Source of the DNA: CAVTYH01 sp963738835
GTDB lineage: Bacteria > Planctomycetota > Planctomycetia > Pirellulales > JADZDJ01
DNA length: 64,000 bases
Direction: 5' to 3'
NCBI GenBank assembly: GCA_963738835.1
Contig: CAVTYH010000003.1
Coordinates: forward strand, 248,001 to 312,000
Shown here: piece after piece, positions 52,185-61,575 of the stretch
How the letters are laid out: each line of letters begins with the position of its first letter
Position numbering within the stretch: the first letter of the stretch is position 1
Notes under the pieces: model-generated
What the model saw: only the letters and a program-made list of their open reading frames with translations
What the model was told of the DNA's origin: nothing
Databases searched by the model: none
Made by a program: the position numbers and the translations under genes

Positions 52185-53102
52185 TTATGCGCCAACCTTC
52201 ATCAGTTCGCCCTCTTCGACGAACGCATGAGTCTGATTACGGCCCGATTGTTTCGATTTGTACAGTGCCTGATCGACGCGCTGAATTAGCGTTTCGGCCG
52301 TGTCCCCGTCGCGCACGGTGGCCACGCCGACGCTGAAGGTAACGGACACGCGTTCGCCCCCTTGGCTCACCTCGAAATTGCGGCACTCCACTTCCAAGCG
52401 CAGGCGGTCCGCCACGTCTTGCGCCACTTCCAGCGTGGCTTTCGGCAGCAGCAGGGCGAATTCATCCCCGCCGTAGCGAGAAACATAGTCGCCGGCCCTC
52501 AGGCAGTGCTTCAGGAACGCTCCAACCTGGCTGACAACGCGATCGCCGGCCGGATGGCCGTGTGTATCGTTGATCCATTTGAAGTGATCGACATCGCACA
52601 TCACCAGCGTAAACGTTGTTCCGTGCCGTTTGTAATTCCGCAGTAAGAAATCCAGCGTTTCGTCAAATGCTTTGCGATTGGCGACACCGGAGAGCGTGTC
52701 GGTTCGGGCTTCCAGCCGCGTGCGGTCCAGTTCTTGAGCCTGTGCTTGCATTCGATAGCGGGCCACGACCAGATCGTCTTCCAGCTTCTGGTTCGATTCG
52801 ATGACCTCGGCCACTTTCTGCGCCAGCGCTATTTTTACCTGTTGCAGTTCTCCTTCGACGCGCAAATCGCCGACGGTGCGGCCCACGGCTTCGATTTCGG
52901 AGGTGTGGCTATCGACATCCGTCGTCAACTGCTGTGTGCTTTCCATGAGAGTGAGCAACGCTTTCAGGGTGAGTTCACGTTCTTCCTGTGCCAGCCGACG
53001 TTCGCGGATGAGCACGGGCGCCCGCCCCCAGCAGTGGCCGATCAGCACGCCGAGCATCACGCTGGGGAAGACCCACACGACGATGTAAAAGAGTGATTCC
53101 AC
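52185..53102 (-). CDS. diguanylate cyclase (GGDEF), membrane-anchored
   Basis: 305 residues: an N-terminal membrane helix (about 4-24), a coiled coil (about 30-135) and a GGDEF domain (about 140-295). The active site is S-R-Y-G-G-D-E-F-A-L-L with a full motif, and the product-inhibition site R-A-G-D lies five residues before it. It makes c-di-GMP. It follows the EAL gene by three bases, so synthesis and breakdown enzymes are made together. Confidence 0.93.
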   Translation of the reverse strand: MESLFYIVVWVFPSVMLGVLIGHCWGRAPVLIRERRLAQEERELTLKALLTLMESTQQLTTDVDSHTSEIEAVGRTVGDLRVEGELQQVKIALAQKVAEVIESNQKLEDDLVVARYRMQAQAQELDRTRLEARTDTLSGVANRKAFDETLDFLLRNYKRHGTTFTLVMCDVDHFKWINDTHGHPAGDRVVSQVGAFLKHCLRAGDYVSRYGGDEFALLLPKATLEVAQDVADRLRLEVECRNFEVSQGGERVSVTFSVGVATVRDGDTAETLIQRVDQALYKSKQSGRNQTHAFVEEGELMKVGA

Positions 53103-53105
53103 GGT

Positions 53106-54281
53106 TTAGCGACTCTCCTCGGGGACCGCCAAAGTGAGGGAATTTTCTCCCGAAGCATCTTCGTTCGCTGTCGCCGTGTAAACCAGTTCAGAGTGGGCCA
53201 GGGTGGAGCTGTCGCCATTGAATTGCGGCAAGGGCGGCGGACAATTGGGCCGAGCAAATAGATATCCTTGTGCGAAATCTGCCCCATGTTCGCGCGACCA
53301 TTGCCATTCGCCGACGGTTTCGATTCCTTCGACCACGGTTTTTACATTCAACTCTTGTGCTAGCTCTAACAGCTTGGCCGCGACGCAACTTTTGTAAACA
53401 TCGCGGTCGACATTGCGCATCAAGCCCATGTCGAGCTTCATGAAATCGGGCTTCACGTGCACCAGTACATTGAGCGAAGAATAACCCGCTCCCACGTCAT
53501 CGAGCGCCACGCGAAATCCGCGGGCTCGAAGTTCCTGAAGCATTTCGAAGAAGCCGTCGGGATCGGAGATTTCCTCGGTCTCGACGAATTCGAAGACGAA
53601 TTGCTCAGCGGGCAATTTGGTGCGCTCGGCGACGGCAATCGTGGTATCCAAAAAGCGGGCCGATTCCTGAATAGCATTGGGATAAATGTTGATAAACGCC
53701 GGGGTCCGCAAGCCGTGCTGGGTGACCGATTCGATCGCCGTGCGCCGGGCAGCGCCATCCAGAATGCTGAGCAAGCCGGTGGTTCGGGCCGCATTAAACA
53801 ATCGGTCGGGCGAAATCATATTTCCGCGAGGATTTCGGGCACGGACCAGGCACTCGTAGGCATACACGCGCTGCGGCCTTTTGGTGAACACCAGCGGCTG
53901 AAAGACGGAGAATAAGCGGCGCGACTCCAGCACATCGGCGAGCCACTGCCCGTCGAGCCACGCAAGAAAATCGGTCAGGCTCTCGGCCTCCATAAAATCG
54001 GCGGACGACGGTGGCGTGTCGGCAGCCAATAGACGACATTTGACCGTTTCCATTTCCGCCTTCTTGAAAGCGCCGGAAAATACGGTTCGCCAGATATCGG
54101 CTCGTCGTGCAGAAAACGATGTGGCCAACAGACCCGGCTGAACTTCCCGAGCCGATAGCCCGGCCTTGGTAAGCGCACTACGCAAGGCCAGCGCAACCCG
54201 CCGCAACGGCGAAGAAAAGTACAACATGCCCCGGTCCGGCGGCGCCCGATAGTTATCGGCGCCCCAGTGCTTGGCAGTCAT
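53106..54281 (-). CDS. EAL-domain c-di-GMP phosphodiesterase or sensor
   Basis: 391 residues. The EAL domain spans about 115-350: the signature reads Y-E-C-L-V-R-A (ECL for EAL, so the metal-binding Glu is kept), then I-N-I-Y-P-N, F-E-F-V-E-T-E, A-L-D-D-V-G-A-G-Y-S-S-L, K-L-D-M-G and V-E-G-I-E-T. The second Asp of the DD motif and the Glu residues are present, so hydrolysis is likely; V for F in D-D-F-G and C for A in EAL are mild changes. The N-terminal 110 residues are of unknown type. It is the first gene of the EAL/GGDEF/GNAT group. Confidence 0.9.
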   Translation of the reverse strand: MTAKHWGADNYRAPPDRGMLYFSSPLRRVALALRSALTKAGLSAREVQPGLLATSFSARRADIWRTVFSGAFKKAEMETVKCRLLAADTPPSSADFMEAESLTDFLAWLDGQWLADVLESRRLFSVFQPLVFTKRPQRVYAYECLVRARNPRGNMISPDRLFNAARTTGLLSILDGAARRTAIESVTQHGLRTPAFINIYPNAIQESARFLDTTIAVAERTKLPAEQFVFEFVETEEISDPDGFFEMLQELRARGFRVALDDVGAGYSSLNVLVHVKPDFMKLDMGLMRNVDRDVYKSCVAAKLLELAQELNVKTVVEGIETVGEWQWSREHGADFAQGYLFARPNCPPPLPQFNGDSSTLAHSELVYTATANEDASGENSLTLAVPEESR

Positions 54282-54582
54282 CGGACAATGATCTCCGGTT
54301 CCAACGCGGTTAGGCCTCAGTTTTCGTCAGCGAGCCGCGCCGGCATGGCATAGTGGTGCAGTCTGGTTATGCCGAACAAACCGCTCTTGCCGGTCGAAAT
54401 GCTGAAGAAATGCCGCCTGTGATAGGATCAAAGGGTTGAAACCCTCGCCCTGCACGACAACCCCATCTGCCGGCGTGGCATCGCAACTATAGGCCAAAAA
54501 TGCCATGCAGGTTGGCCTTAACCCGACCGCGCCACTGTGTGAAAGAACGGCAGCAGCGCCGAAAAAGATCAACAGGCTGGGC
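54282..54582. other. intergenic region upstream of the EAL gene
   Basis: About 300 bases with no gene recognised. It holds a small palindrome AGGGTTGAAACCCT at 54431-54444. Open frames on the minus strand (to 54791) look spurious because the next real gene overlaps in another frame. Confidence 0.4.
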
Positions 54583-54930
54583 CTACAATCGAATTCCTGC
54601 CGCTTGCGCTCGCAGCTTGAGCGCCTGTTGGAAAAAGGGCATCGGATACGGTTTCTTATAACGGGCCCATAAAAACGTGCTTTGCACCAGGCTCTGCGGC
54701 AGCGTACCGTCGTTGACCAAAGCGACCACCTTCGAGACGAAGGCCCGCTCTTCGGGAGTGCGTGCCAGCAATCCGAATTCCAATTGTTCACGCAGTGTTA
54801 CCGTAACCGCGCTGCCAGTGCTGACTACTTGAGCCCGCGAGAGGCCCACCGCAGAAAGTCCGAATCCGAGCGCAGCCAGCAGCAGAACCAACATCAGGCG
54901 CAGCTTGGGAGTGAGCACAGCGGTCCTCAT
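54583..54930 (-). CDS. small exported hypothetical protein
   Basis: 115 residues from ATG 54930. It starts with a signal-type hydrophobic segment (L-R-L-M-L-V-L-L-L-A-A-L-G-F-G-L-S) and continues E-Q-L-E-F-G-L-L-A-R-T-P-E-E-R-A-F-V and F-L-W-A-R-Y-K-K-P-Y-P-M-P-F-F. The layout is typical of a short secreted protein, perhaps envelope related. Function unknown. Codons in frame upstream to 55212 have no signal segment and are probably not used. Confidence 0.65.
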   Translation of the reverse strand: MRTAVLTPKLRLMLVLLLAALGFGLSAVGLSRAQVVSTGSAVTVTLREQLEFGLLARTPEERAFVSKVVALVNDGTLPQSLVQSTFLWARYKKPYPMPFFQQALKLRAQAAGIRL

Positions 54931-55505
54931 GCCAGGAGTGATTAAAAACCCAGTTCTAGGCTGACGATCAAACCCAGAACCGGGCAGAAACGTAGACAGT
55001 CGTAGAAAAGCGGCTCGCTTGTAGCGAAAATCGTGCCAAGGGGCAAGAGGAATTCCACATTTGAATTCCAGTCTGCAAACGGTCAAACTCGAAAAATCAA
55101 GGTAGATTTCAACCAGTCCCACCTGGGATGCTGCCGCTAGCAAGTTACAATGAGGAGCGGCTGGCGAACTCGAGCGTTTGTCTGGAGTGCCGCAGCCAGA
55201 TGACCGATACAATCTGGCGTCGAACTTTCAGGCCGCCCGGGGCAGCCAAGAATTCAAAACGACATTATCGTACAAGCCTCTTTCCGTACTTCCGTCGGAG
55301 GACCCACTATTAATTCGACGGCCTGGATCACCAAAGGCGCCAGTGCTTAGCACGGCCCGATCTGCGCCGCTCTCGAAGCGACTCCACCGTCGCAATCGGA
55401 TTGAGGTTTGATTTAAGCGAACGGGCCGTGGCCGAAAAGCCGCGGCCCGTTTTGTTTGGTGAGCGGATCTGGCCAGCATCCACGCACAATTTGCCGGCAA
55501 ATTGC
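54931..55505. other. intergenic region, possibly with a small RNA
   Basis: About 575 bases without a recognised protein gene. A strong plus-strand terminator lies at its right end although the neighbouring genes on both sides are on the minus strand; see the terminator entry. Confidence 0.45.
55420..55464 (+). terminator. terminator-like hairpin with no visible plus-strand gene
   Basis: Arms ACGGGCCGTGGC and GCCGCGGCCCGT (near-perfect) with loop CGAAAA, followed by TTTGTTT. Polarity fits plus-strand transcription, but no plus-strand protein gene precedes it. Confidence 0.65.
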
Positions 55506-57176
55506 TCACGGCTGGCGCGTGGCGGCGTGAATGAAGTCGGCGATGTCTTTTTTCAGCTTGGCGTGGCTGTGTTTTTCGATGTACATCATGTGTCCCGCTT
55601 CGTAGAACTGCCAGGTGATGTTCTGCTGCGACTCGGGATGGATGCCCATGTGATTGAGCGTGTACTGAGCGGCCTGAAACGGAGTGGCAAGATCGAAATA
55701 GCCGGCACAGACCATGACCTTGAGGTGAGGGTTTTTAGTGAAGGCATTGCGGAGTGCGCCGGTCGTATCAACGTAATTGTTTTCCGAGCCCCAATCCCAC
55801 GGCAAAATGCCGCCGCTCACGTAGTAGTTCATATCGGTCTTGCTGTAGCCGAGTTCGTTGCGGATATACGACATGAACGCGGCCTTGAACGGTGGTAGCG
55901 GCAGCGAGCCCGAGGGATCGAACTCCGCCACCTCACCGACGTTCAGCGGCGAAGGACCGGTCAGCCGCCCATCGTAACGGCCAATCGTCAGCTTGCGGTC
56001 GCGCAACAGTTCCCGCGCGAAGTGACCGGTATCGATCCGCAGATTGCTATTGTCCACGTAGTCGCGCGACAGGCCGGTATAACGGGCCAGTTTTTCGACG
56101 GTCGCCTTGCGCTGCTCGGAGCCCAGCGAATCGCCTTTGTTAAGCGCTTCAAGGTAGCCTGTCATCGCCCACTCTTTGACTTCGTTCAGTACAAAAGTGA
56201 GGTCCTGCTTTTGCAGATCGTCGGGCAGTTTTTTGTGATACCAGGCATCGGCGGCGTAAGTCGGTATGCTGAGAGCGTACGGCGTGTTGTTGATCATGCC
56301 ACCGCGAGCGGTGCCATAGTTCAGGATGGTTGAAATCAGCGTCACCCCATTGACGGCAATGCCCTGGTCGATGAGATGTCCGGCCAATCCCGCGGCGCGA
56401 AATGTACCGTAACTTTCGCCGGCGATAAACAGCGGCGATACCCATCGATCGTTATGCGTGATGTACAGCCGAATGAATTCGCCAACCGACTGGATATCGC
56501 CCTGCACGCCGTTCATCCGCCGCGCTACCTCCATCGTTTTGGCGCGGCTGAAGCCGGTGCCAACCGGGTCGATGAACACCAAATCGGTTTCATCAAGCCA
56601 GGTGTTTGGATTGTCCGCGAGCTGAAACGGCGGCGGCGGCATGTCGCCATTGTCCGTGAGCACCGCCTTCCGCGGCCCCATCGCTCCCATGTGGACCCAA
56701 ATGGAAGCGGAGCCTGGACCGCCGTTGAAGGCAAAAGTCAGCGGCCGCTTCGTGGGATCGGCATGATCTAAGGTGTAGGCGAAGTAGCAGATGTGTGCTT
56801 CGGTCTCGCCGCTGGCGTCTTTGAGCGGCATTTGGGCGATCGTGGTTGTGTATTCCAGAGTTTTGCCCGTAAGCTCAATCTTGTGATGCGTCACGACCGG
56901 CGTTTCATCGACGTTGGTGGCCAGCGGAACGCTGCCGCTGCGAGCAGTCCCTCGCGTTGTCTCGGTGGTCCGCTCCTCGGTTCCTGGCTCTGCTGGCCGC
57001 GAAGTTTGCCGGCCGGTTGTTTGACTGGGGCGTGCGCGTTCCGTTTGGGCAGGTTCTGATGCACGTGCACGCTCTGGCTCGGACGTCTTCTCTTCAGAAC
57101 GCTCTTGGGCCCAACTCGGCAGCGAGATTGCAACGATCATCAAAAAGGCAATTGTCGCGGAGAGAATGTTTTTCAT
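55506..57176 (-). CDS. S10-family serine carboxypeptidase-like protein, exported
   Basis: 556 residues from ATG 57176 (ribosome site AAGGCGG). A signal peptide (about 1-23, ending S-W-A-Q) is followed by a disordered Glu/Arg/Thr-rich linker of about 60 residues. The alpha/beta-hydrolase fold has N-G-G-P-G-S-A, the nucleophile Ser in A-G-E-S-Y-G-T-F-R, Asp in G-Y-F-D-L-A-T-P and His in E-A-G-H-M-M-Y. These cut residues from the C-terminal end of peptides. The protein is in the periplasm or outside. Relatives of this bacterial subgroup are common in planctomycetes and acidobacteria. Confidence 0.9.
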   Translation of the reverse strand: MKNILSATIAFLMIVAISLPSWAQERSEEKTSEPERARASEPAQTERARPSQTTGRQTSRPAEPGTEERTTETTRGTARSGSVPLATNVDETPVVTHHKIELTGKTLEYTTTIAQMPLKDASGETEAHICYFAYTLDHADPTKRPLTFAFNGGPGSASIWVHMGAMGPRKAVLTDNGDMPPPPFQLADNPNTWLDETDLVFIDPVGTGFSRAKTMEVARRMNGVQGDIQSVGEFIRLYITHNDRWVSPLFIAGESYGTFRAAGLAGHLIDQGIAVNGVTLISTILNYGTARGGMINNTPYALSIPTYAADAWYHKKLPDDLQKQDLTFVLNEVKEWAMTGYLEALNKGDSLGSEQRKATVEKLARYTGLSRDYVDNSNLRIDTGHFARELLRDRKLTIGRYDGRLTGPSPLNVGEVAEFDPSGSLPLPPFKAAFMSYIRNELGYSKTDMNYYVSGGILPWDWGSENNYVDTTGALRNAFTKNPHLKVMVCAGYFDLATPFQAAQYTLNHMGIHPESQQNITWQFYEAGHMMYIEKHSHAKLKKDIADFIHAATRQP

Positions 57177-57305
57177 AGAACCGCCTTGTTGGTGGCTGGT
57201 GGCTCTCTCGGTCGGAAACAGCATACCCCTGAAGACCGCTGCTTTAGAGTATCTCCAGCCCGCGTCGCCGGCAACTATTTCACTGCTTGGCCGAGCGGCT
57301 GCGGC

Positions 57306-58244
57306 TCAACCGTCGGCCATCTCGCCAGCGTGGTAACTACTGCGAACGAATGGTCCGCTGGCCACGCGGCGGAAACCCATCGCTTTTGCAAGGAGACCCA
57401 AATCGTCGAATTCCTCCGGCGGCACGTAACGGACGACCGGCAGATGCTCGGGCGTCGGTTGCAGATATTGCCCCAGCGTGAGCATGTCGCAGCCAGCGTC
57501 GAGCAAGTCGGCCAAAACGTCGAGCAGTTCGTCGCGACTTTCGCCGAGTCCCAGCATCAGCCCGCTTTTGGTTTTGGTCTCCGGCTGTAGTTGCCTTGCC
57601 CGGCGCAGCAGCTGTAGTGTCCAGCGATAGTCGCTTTTGCGGCCCCGCACGGTTCGATATAACCGCGGCACGGTTTCGGTGTTGTGATTGAACACTTCCG
57701 GCGCCGCTTCCATCACCCTTTCAATCGCCCCTGGTTTGCCAAGAAAATCAGGCGTCAGCACTTCCACCGCCGCGCCGGTTCGTTCCCGAACGGCCAACAC
57801 GCAGCGATAAAAATGTGCGGCCCCGCCGTCATCCAAATCGTCGCGTGTGACCGACGTGATGACAACATGCTTCAAACCCAAACGGGCCGCCGCTTCGGCC
57901 ACGCGATCGGGCTCGTCGATTTCCAGCTCTTCGGTTTTTCCCTTCGGCACGGAACAGAATCCGCATGGCCGCGTGCAGACATTCCCTAAGATCATGAACG
58001 TGGCCGTTTTTCGCGACCAACATTCCAGCCGATTCGGGCACTTGGCGCTTTCGCAGACGGTTTCTAAGTGTAGATCGTCGATCAAGTGGGAAGTGAACTG
58101 TAGCCCACCACCTACGGGCAGGTTCTTTTTGAGCCACTTGGGTAAACGAGATCCAGCCGCTAATCCGCTTTCGCCTTCTTGCGGTTTAGCGTCCTGTGGC
58201 AATTCTGCCAGCGGACTTCCGATAATCGGCAGCTCAAGCAGCAT
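57306..58244 (-). CDS. lipA: lipoyl synthase
   Basis: 312 residues from ATG 58244. Two cysteine sets are complete: C64, C69 and C75 (C-E-S-A-K-C-P-N-R-L-E-C) for the auxiliary cluster and C90, C94 and C97 (C-T-R-P-C-G-F-C) for the radical-SAM cluster; the closing R-S-S-Y segment is also present. It inserts two sulfur atoms into octanoyl groups to make lipoyl cofactor. The start is divergent from smpB over about 100 bases with two palindromes. No lipB is adjacent. Confidence 0.95.
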   Translation of the reverse strand: MLLELPIIGSPLAELPQDAKPQEGESGLAAGSRLPKWLKKNLPVGGGLQFTSHLIDDLHLETVCESAKCPNRLECWSRKTATFMILGNVCTRPCGFCSVPKGKTEELEIDEPDRVAEAAARLGLKHVVITSVTRDDLDDGGAAHFYRCVLAVRERTGAAVEVLTPDFLGKPGAIERVMEAAPEVFNHNTETVPRLYRTVRGRKSDYRWTLQLLRRARQLQPETKTKSGLMLGLGESRDELLDVLADLLDAGCDMLTLGQYLQPTPEHLPVVRYVPPEEFDDLGLLAKAMGFRRVASGPFVRSSYHAGEMADG

Positions 58245-58245
58245 G

Positions 58246-58296
58246 AAAGTCTTAGACTTTAAGCGTGATACCAACTCGGTTAGACTTGCAAGTCTA
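58246..58296. promoter_or_regulatory. paired palindromes between divergent lipA and smpB
   Basis: AAAGTCTTAGACTTT (58246-58260) and TAGACTTGCAAGTCTA (58281-58296) are perfect palindromes that share the half-site TAGACTT; their centres are about 35 bases apart. The first touches the lipA start codon region, so binding there could block its translation or transcription. Confidence 0.55.
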
Positions 58297-58347
58297 TCAT
58301 TCCAGTGGGCAAGCGTTAAGCGGACACCAGGAAACAGGAACACAGCC

Positions 58348-58857
58348 ACGGCCAAGAAATCACCACAAAAAGGCGGCAAAAAGAAAGTCGCTGTCGATCG
58401 GGAGCACGATAACGAGCGGCTCATCGCTCAGAACCGCAAAGCCCGGCACGAGTACGAAGTACTCGAAACGCTGGAGTGTGGCATTGTGCTCGTTGGCAGC
58501 GAGGTGAAGAGTCTGCGCACCGGCCGGCTCTCGTTGGAGGAGGCCTACGCCCGCATCAAGAGCGACGAAGTCTGGCTCATGGGCTGTGATATTCCGGAAT
58601 ATGTGCAAGCCAATCGGCTGAATCATATTCCGAAGCGCCCACGTAAATTGCTGATGCACCGGCGCGAAATGAAAAAGTTTGCCCACCGTGCGTCGGAAAA
58701 AGGCCTGACGCTGATTCCGCTGAAAATGTATTTCACCGAGGGCCGCGCTAAAGTGCTGCTGGGGCTTTGCAAAGGACGCAAATTGCACGACAAACGGGAA
58801 GTGCTCAAGCAAAAATCGGCCAAGCGCGATATTCAGCGGGCGATGCGACGCGACTAA
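58348..58857 (+). CDS. smpB: SsrA-binding protein SmpB (start codon uncertain, possibly ACG)
   Basis: About 169 residues if it starts at ACG 58348, which stands where the family has ATG-GCC-AAG-AAA (A-K-K-S-P ... K-K-K-V-A-V) and follows AGGAAACAGGAA. The nearest in-frame ATG is 58243, which would add 35 residues unlike SmpB and overlap the lipA start. The body is typical: N-R-K-A-R-H-E-Y, G-I-V-L-V-G-S-E-V-K-S-L-R, G-L-T-L-I-P-L-K-M-Y and K-G-R-K-L-H-D-K-R. SmpB brings tmRNA to stalled ribosomes; no tmRNA gene was seen nearby. A sequencing error of ATG to ACG is an alternative explanation. Confidence 0.9.
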   Translation, partial: TAKKSPQKGGKKKVAVDREHDNERLIAQNRKARHEYEVLETLECGIVLVGSEVKSLRTGRLSLEEAYARIKSDEVWLMGCDIPEYVQANRLNHIPKRPRKLLMHRREMKKFAHRASEKGLTLIPLKMYFTEGRAKVLLGLCKGRKLHDKREVLKQKSAKRDIQRAMRRD

Positions 58858-58870
58858 ACCGCACATAGAA

Positions 58871-59455
58871 TTAGGGCCGATTTCGCATGCGGTCATAGAA
58901 TAGCAGGCCGACCAGCGATTTTGCATCGCGCACCTGGCCGGTTTCCACAAGCCGCAAGGCTTCGACCCAGTCGACCACGTGCGTTTGAATTTCCTCTCCC
59001 GATTCCAACGCTGTTGGGCCGGCTTGCAAATCGGTGGCCAGAAATAGGTGCATTCGTTCGTTCAAAATGCCCGGCGACATGTAAAACTCGCACAGCTTTT
59101 CCAGACGCCCCGCCCGGTAGCCGGTTTCCTCGACGAGTTCTCGCCGAGCTGTTTCAAGCGGATCTTCGCCGTCTTCGATGGTGCCGGCAGGCAGCTCGAT
59201 CAACGTTTCGTCCACCGCGATCCGAAAATTGCGGATCAGGCAGACCCGATCCAACGCGACCATCGGCAGAATCACCACTGCACCGGCCGCCACGACAACA
59301 TCGTGCGCAATCACTTTGCCATCGGCCAACTGCCGGGGCTTGCGCACGACCCGAAAGCGGCGACCTTGCAACAACAATTCCGGCTCTTGGTCCACCAGTG
59401 TGTTCTCCCTGGCCATGACCGGACTTTGCCAGCGGCGTGCCTCAAATTGCGGCAT
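58871..59455 (-). CDS. Nudix hydrolase (ADP-ribose pyrophosphatase-like)
   Basis: 194 residues (an ATG at 59416 would give 181). The Nudix box reads G-T-I-E-D-G-E-D-P-L-E-T-A and then R-R-E-L-V-E-E-T-G-Y, so all metal-binding positions are present. It resembles NudF-type ADP-sugar pyrophosphatases with E-L-P-A-G before the box. It would split ADP-ribose or ADP-sugars in the cytoplasm. It is 10 bases upstream of the convergent-side neighbour's end (propeller lipoprotein) on the same strand and may share its transcript. Confidence 0.88.
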   Translation of the reverse strand: MPQFEARRWQSPVMARENTLVDQEPELLLQGRRFRVVRKPRQLADGKVIAHDVVVAAGAVVILPMVALDRVCLIRNFRIAVDETLIELPAGTIEDGEDPLETARRELVEETGYRAGRLEKLCEFYMSPGILNERMHLFLATDLQAGPTALESGEEIQTHVVDWVEALRLVETGQVRDAKSLVGLLFYDRMRNRP

Positions 59456-59465
59456 CCGGATTCGA

Positions 59466-61405
59466 TTACTTGGAAGTCGGCTCCACTACCCAAGCTTCCA
59501 GCGTGCCCTTCGCATCGCCGTCGGGTTTGTCGAATACTTTGGAGAGAAGCAGCACGCGCTGGTCGCCGATTTTGGTGGCGCTCATGCCGCCCAGGGCCGA
59601 GCCGGTGTTGAATTTGTCGATGGGCTTGCCGTCGGCGGCCAGAATGTGGATCGAGCCGTCCGGACCGGCCAAGAGCCAATCGCGGTTTCCATCCCCCGCG
59701 ATATCTCCGGAGGTGATTACTTCTACCGGTCGACCATGCACTCCAGGTGGCAAGGTGTAGTTCCACAATTCGCGGCCATCCAGCGCAATGCCCAGCGCGG
59801 TGTTTTCGCCGCTGGCCGTGCCTGCCAGGCCGCAGTAGCTATTATTGCCGCTGTGATCCAGATCGTCAGCGACGAGGTAATACACATTGCGGTTGGGGAT
59901 GGCGATTTCCTTCTCTGCTTTGCCGTCGGCATCGAACGAAGCGATCGTGCCCCGGTTATGCGTGGCCAGCAAATGACGGCGGCCGGAGGCATCGGGCTCG
60001 GTTGTTGCCAGGCGGAAGACGAACTGAATCGATCGATCGCGCCACAGGCGGTTACCGTCAAGCGCTACACCCTGCACACCTACGTCGCCCCAGTAGCCGA
60101 CAAACAGTTGCGGCTTGCCGTCACCCTTCAGGTCGGCAATTTGCACATCCCAAACACCTTCCGCTGCACCGTCTTCGGGTTTCGGGAAAGCGAGCACTTT
60201 CTTCCAGTTTTCGTCGAACACAAAAAACTGTGCCTGCCCGTTACCCGAGGCCACAAAATATCGTTTGCCTTGGCCATCCACCGCAGTGCGGAGATAGTTG
60301 ACCACGGCGTTGTCAGGAATGTCCAATTCGTGACGGGTGACAACTTTGCCCTGCTCGTCTAGTTCGGCCACGACACGCCAGCCGTCGATGGCTAGCAGAC
60401 GTGGCTTACCATCAGCGCCGTCAACGACGAGCAAATTGCCCGGATCTTTAATACCCTCGGCTGTCCACAGTTTGGTAAGCTTCAGCGCGGCTGGTTCAGT
60501 GGCCGGGGAAATCGGTGCCGGCGCAACTTCTTCGACCAACGTTGGACCAACCTTCGCACCTTCGGGAACTTCCATGACGAAAGCATTATCGTTCACCTTC
60601 TCGTTGACCTGAGAGTTCGCGAACTCGATGCTCAGCGCTACATTATTTACCGGTCCATCCTGATCTAATTCCTGTTTCGATTCCTTCGTCGGCAGCTCGA
60701 TGCGCCGCAAAAGGTTGGATTGCTGATCGATCCACAAAGTCAGCATGCCCTGAGACCCGTCGATTTCCACCCGGTTGCAACGGCGGCCATCGATCGGTTC
60801 TGGTTGCAACAGCTTTGGTGGCGACATCACGTCTTGCAGCAGTTGGGCAATGGTGTTGTCGGTCATTAGAAACGCAATTTGCACCGGCGCTCCGCCCGGG
60901 CCTTGCAATGCGGCTCGGAGCTGCGGATCGTTCACGATAAATTCCGGCGTCAGCGTCTCGGGCGCCGAAACTTGCATGACGCGGTTGGGAATGGTCTTTA
61001 CCGCCGCGCGAAATTGCTTGCCGTCGCACACCGCCATGGCGTCATAGCAGATCAGCCGCAGTTTGTTCGGCCGCACAAAGGCCACCGAGAAGTCGAACAC
61101 TTGCTCGAGCGGCTGGCCGTTGCGTTCGAAGCGGCGACGAACCTGTCCGTTGTCGGCATAGCTGGTGGATTTGCGGTAAGCAGCCGCCATGTCTTTCAGG
61201 ATTTGATCCGCCGTGCGGTTGTCCGGGCCGGCGTTGTTTGCGCCACTCGTTCTAGTATCCGGTGGATTGTTGGTTGTCGGGGCTCCTTGCGAAGTGCCGG
61301 AGCCGACATCCGAACTCGGGCGCAGCCGATGGATAGCGCCCATAAAACTCCTAACGTTGTGAAAACTGCCAGCGCGTCGAAGCGACAAAATGATTGCGAC
61401 TTCAT
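59466..61405 (-). CDS. lipoprotein with LolA-like N-terminal domain and beta-propeller, one frameshift
   Basis: About 646 residues if read from ATG 61405, where the signal sequence ends A-L-S-I-G-C-A, a lipobox. A break near 61327 (C run shortened by one) separates it from the main frame that begins S-S-D-V-G-S-G-T. The N-terminal domain (about 70-300) resembles outer-membrane lipoprotein-sorting or DUF2092-type proteins (Y-R-K-S-T-S-Y-A-D, then L-W-I-D-Q-Q-S-N-L-L-R-R-I). The second half has repeated blades such as D-L-K-G-D-G-K-P-Q-L-F-V-G and D-I-A-G-D-G-N-R-D-W-L-L-A, an FG-GAP/PQQ-like propeller. A binding or sensor role at the envelope is likely. Function unknown. Confidence 0.75.
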
Positions 61406-61575
61406 GTTTCAAGTCACCTGCGGATGGGTATGTACTGGATTTGGGAATTGGCGGGGCCAATTCTGGGCTGCGGATTATTCACTTCCGGGCCAATTGGGTA
61501 AAGCTCGACTTCTTGACCAGTCCTAAATTGCGGCGCTATGATGCGTTAGCAACTTTACTTACAGGGCGTGCTAGC

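Noticed and set aside
54500..54560. GCCACTG sequence suggesting a cobalamin riboswitch
   Set aside because: The remaining conserved parts of the cobalamin riboswitch are not found on either strand, and the nearest gene is an EAL protein rather than a B12 gene.
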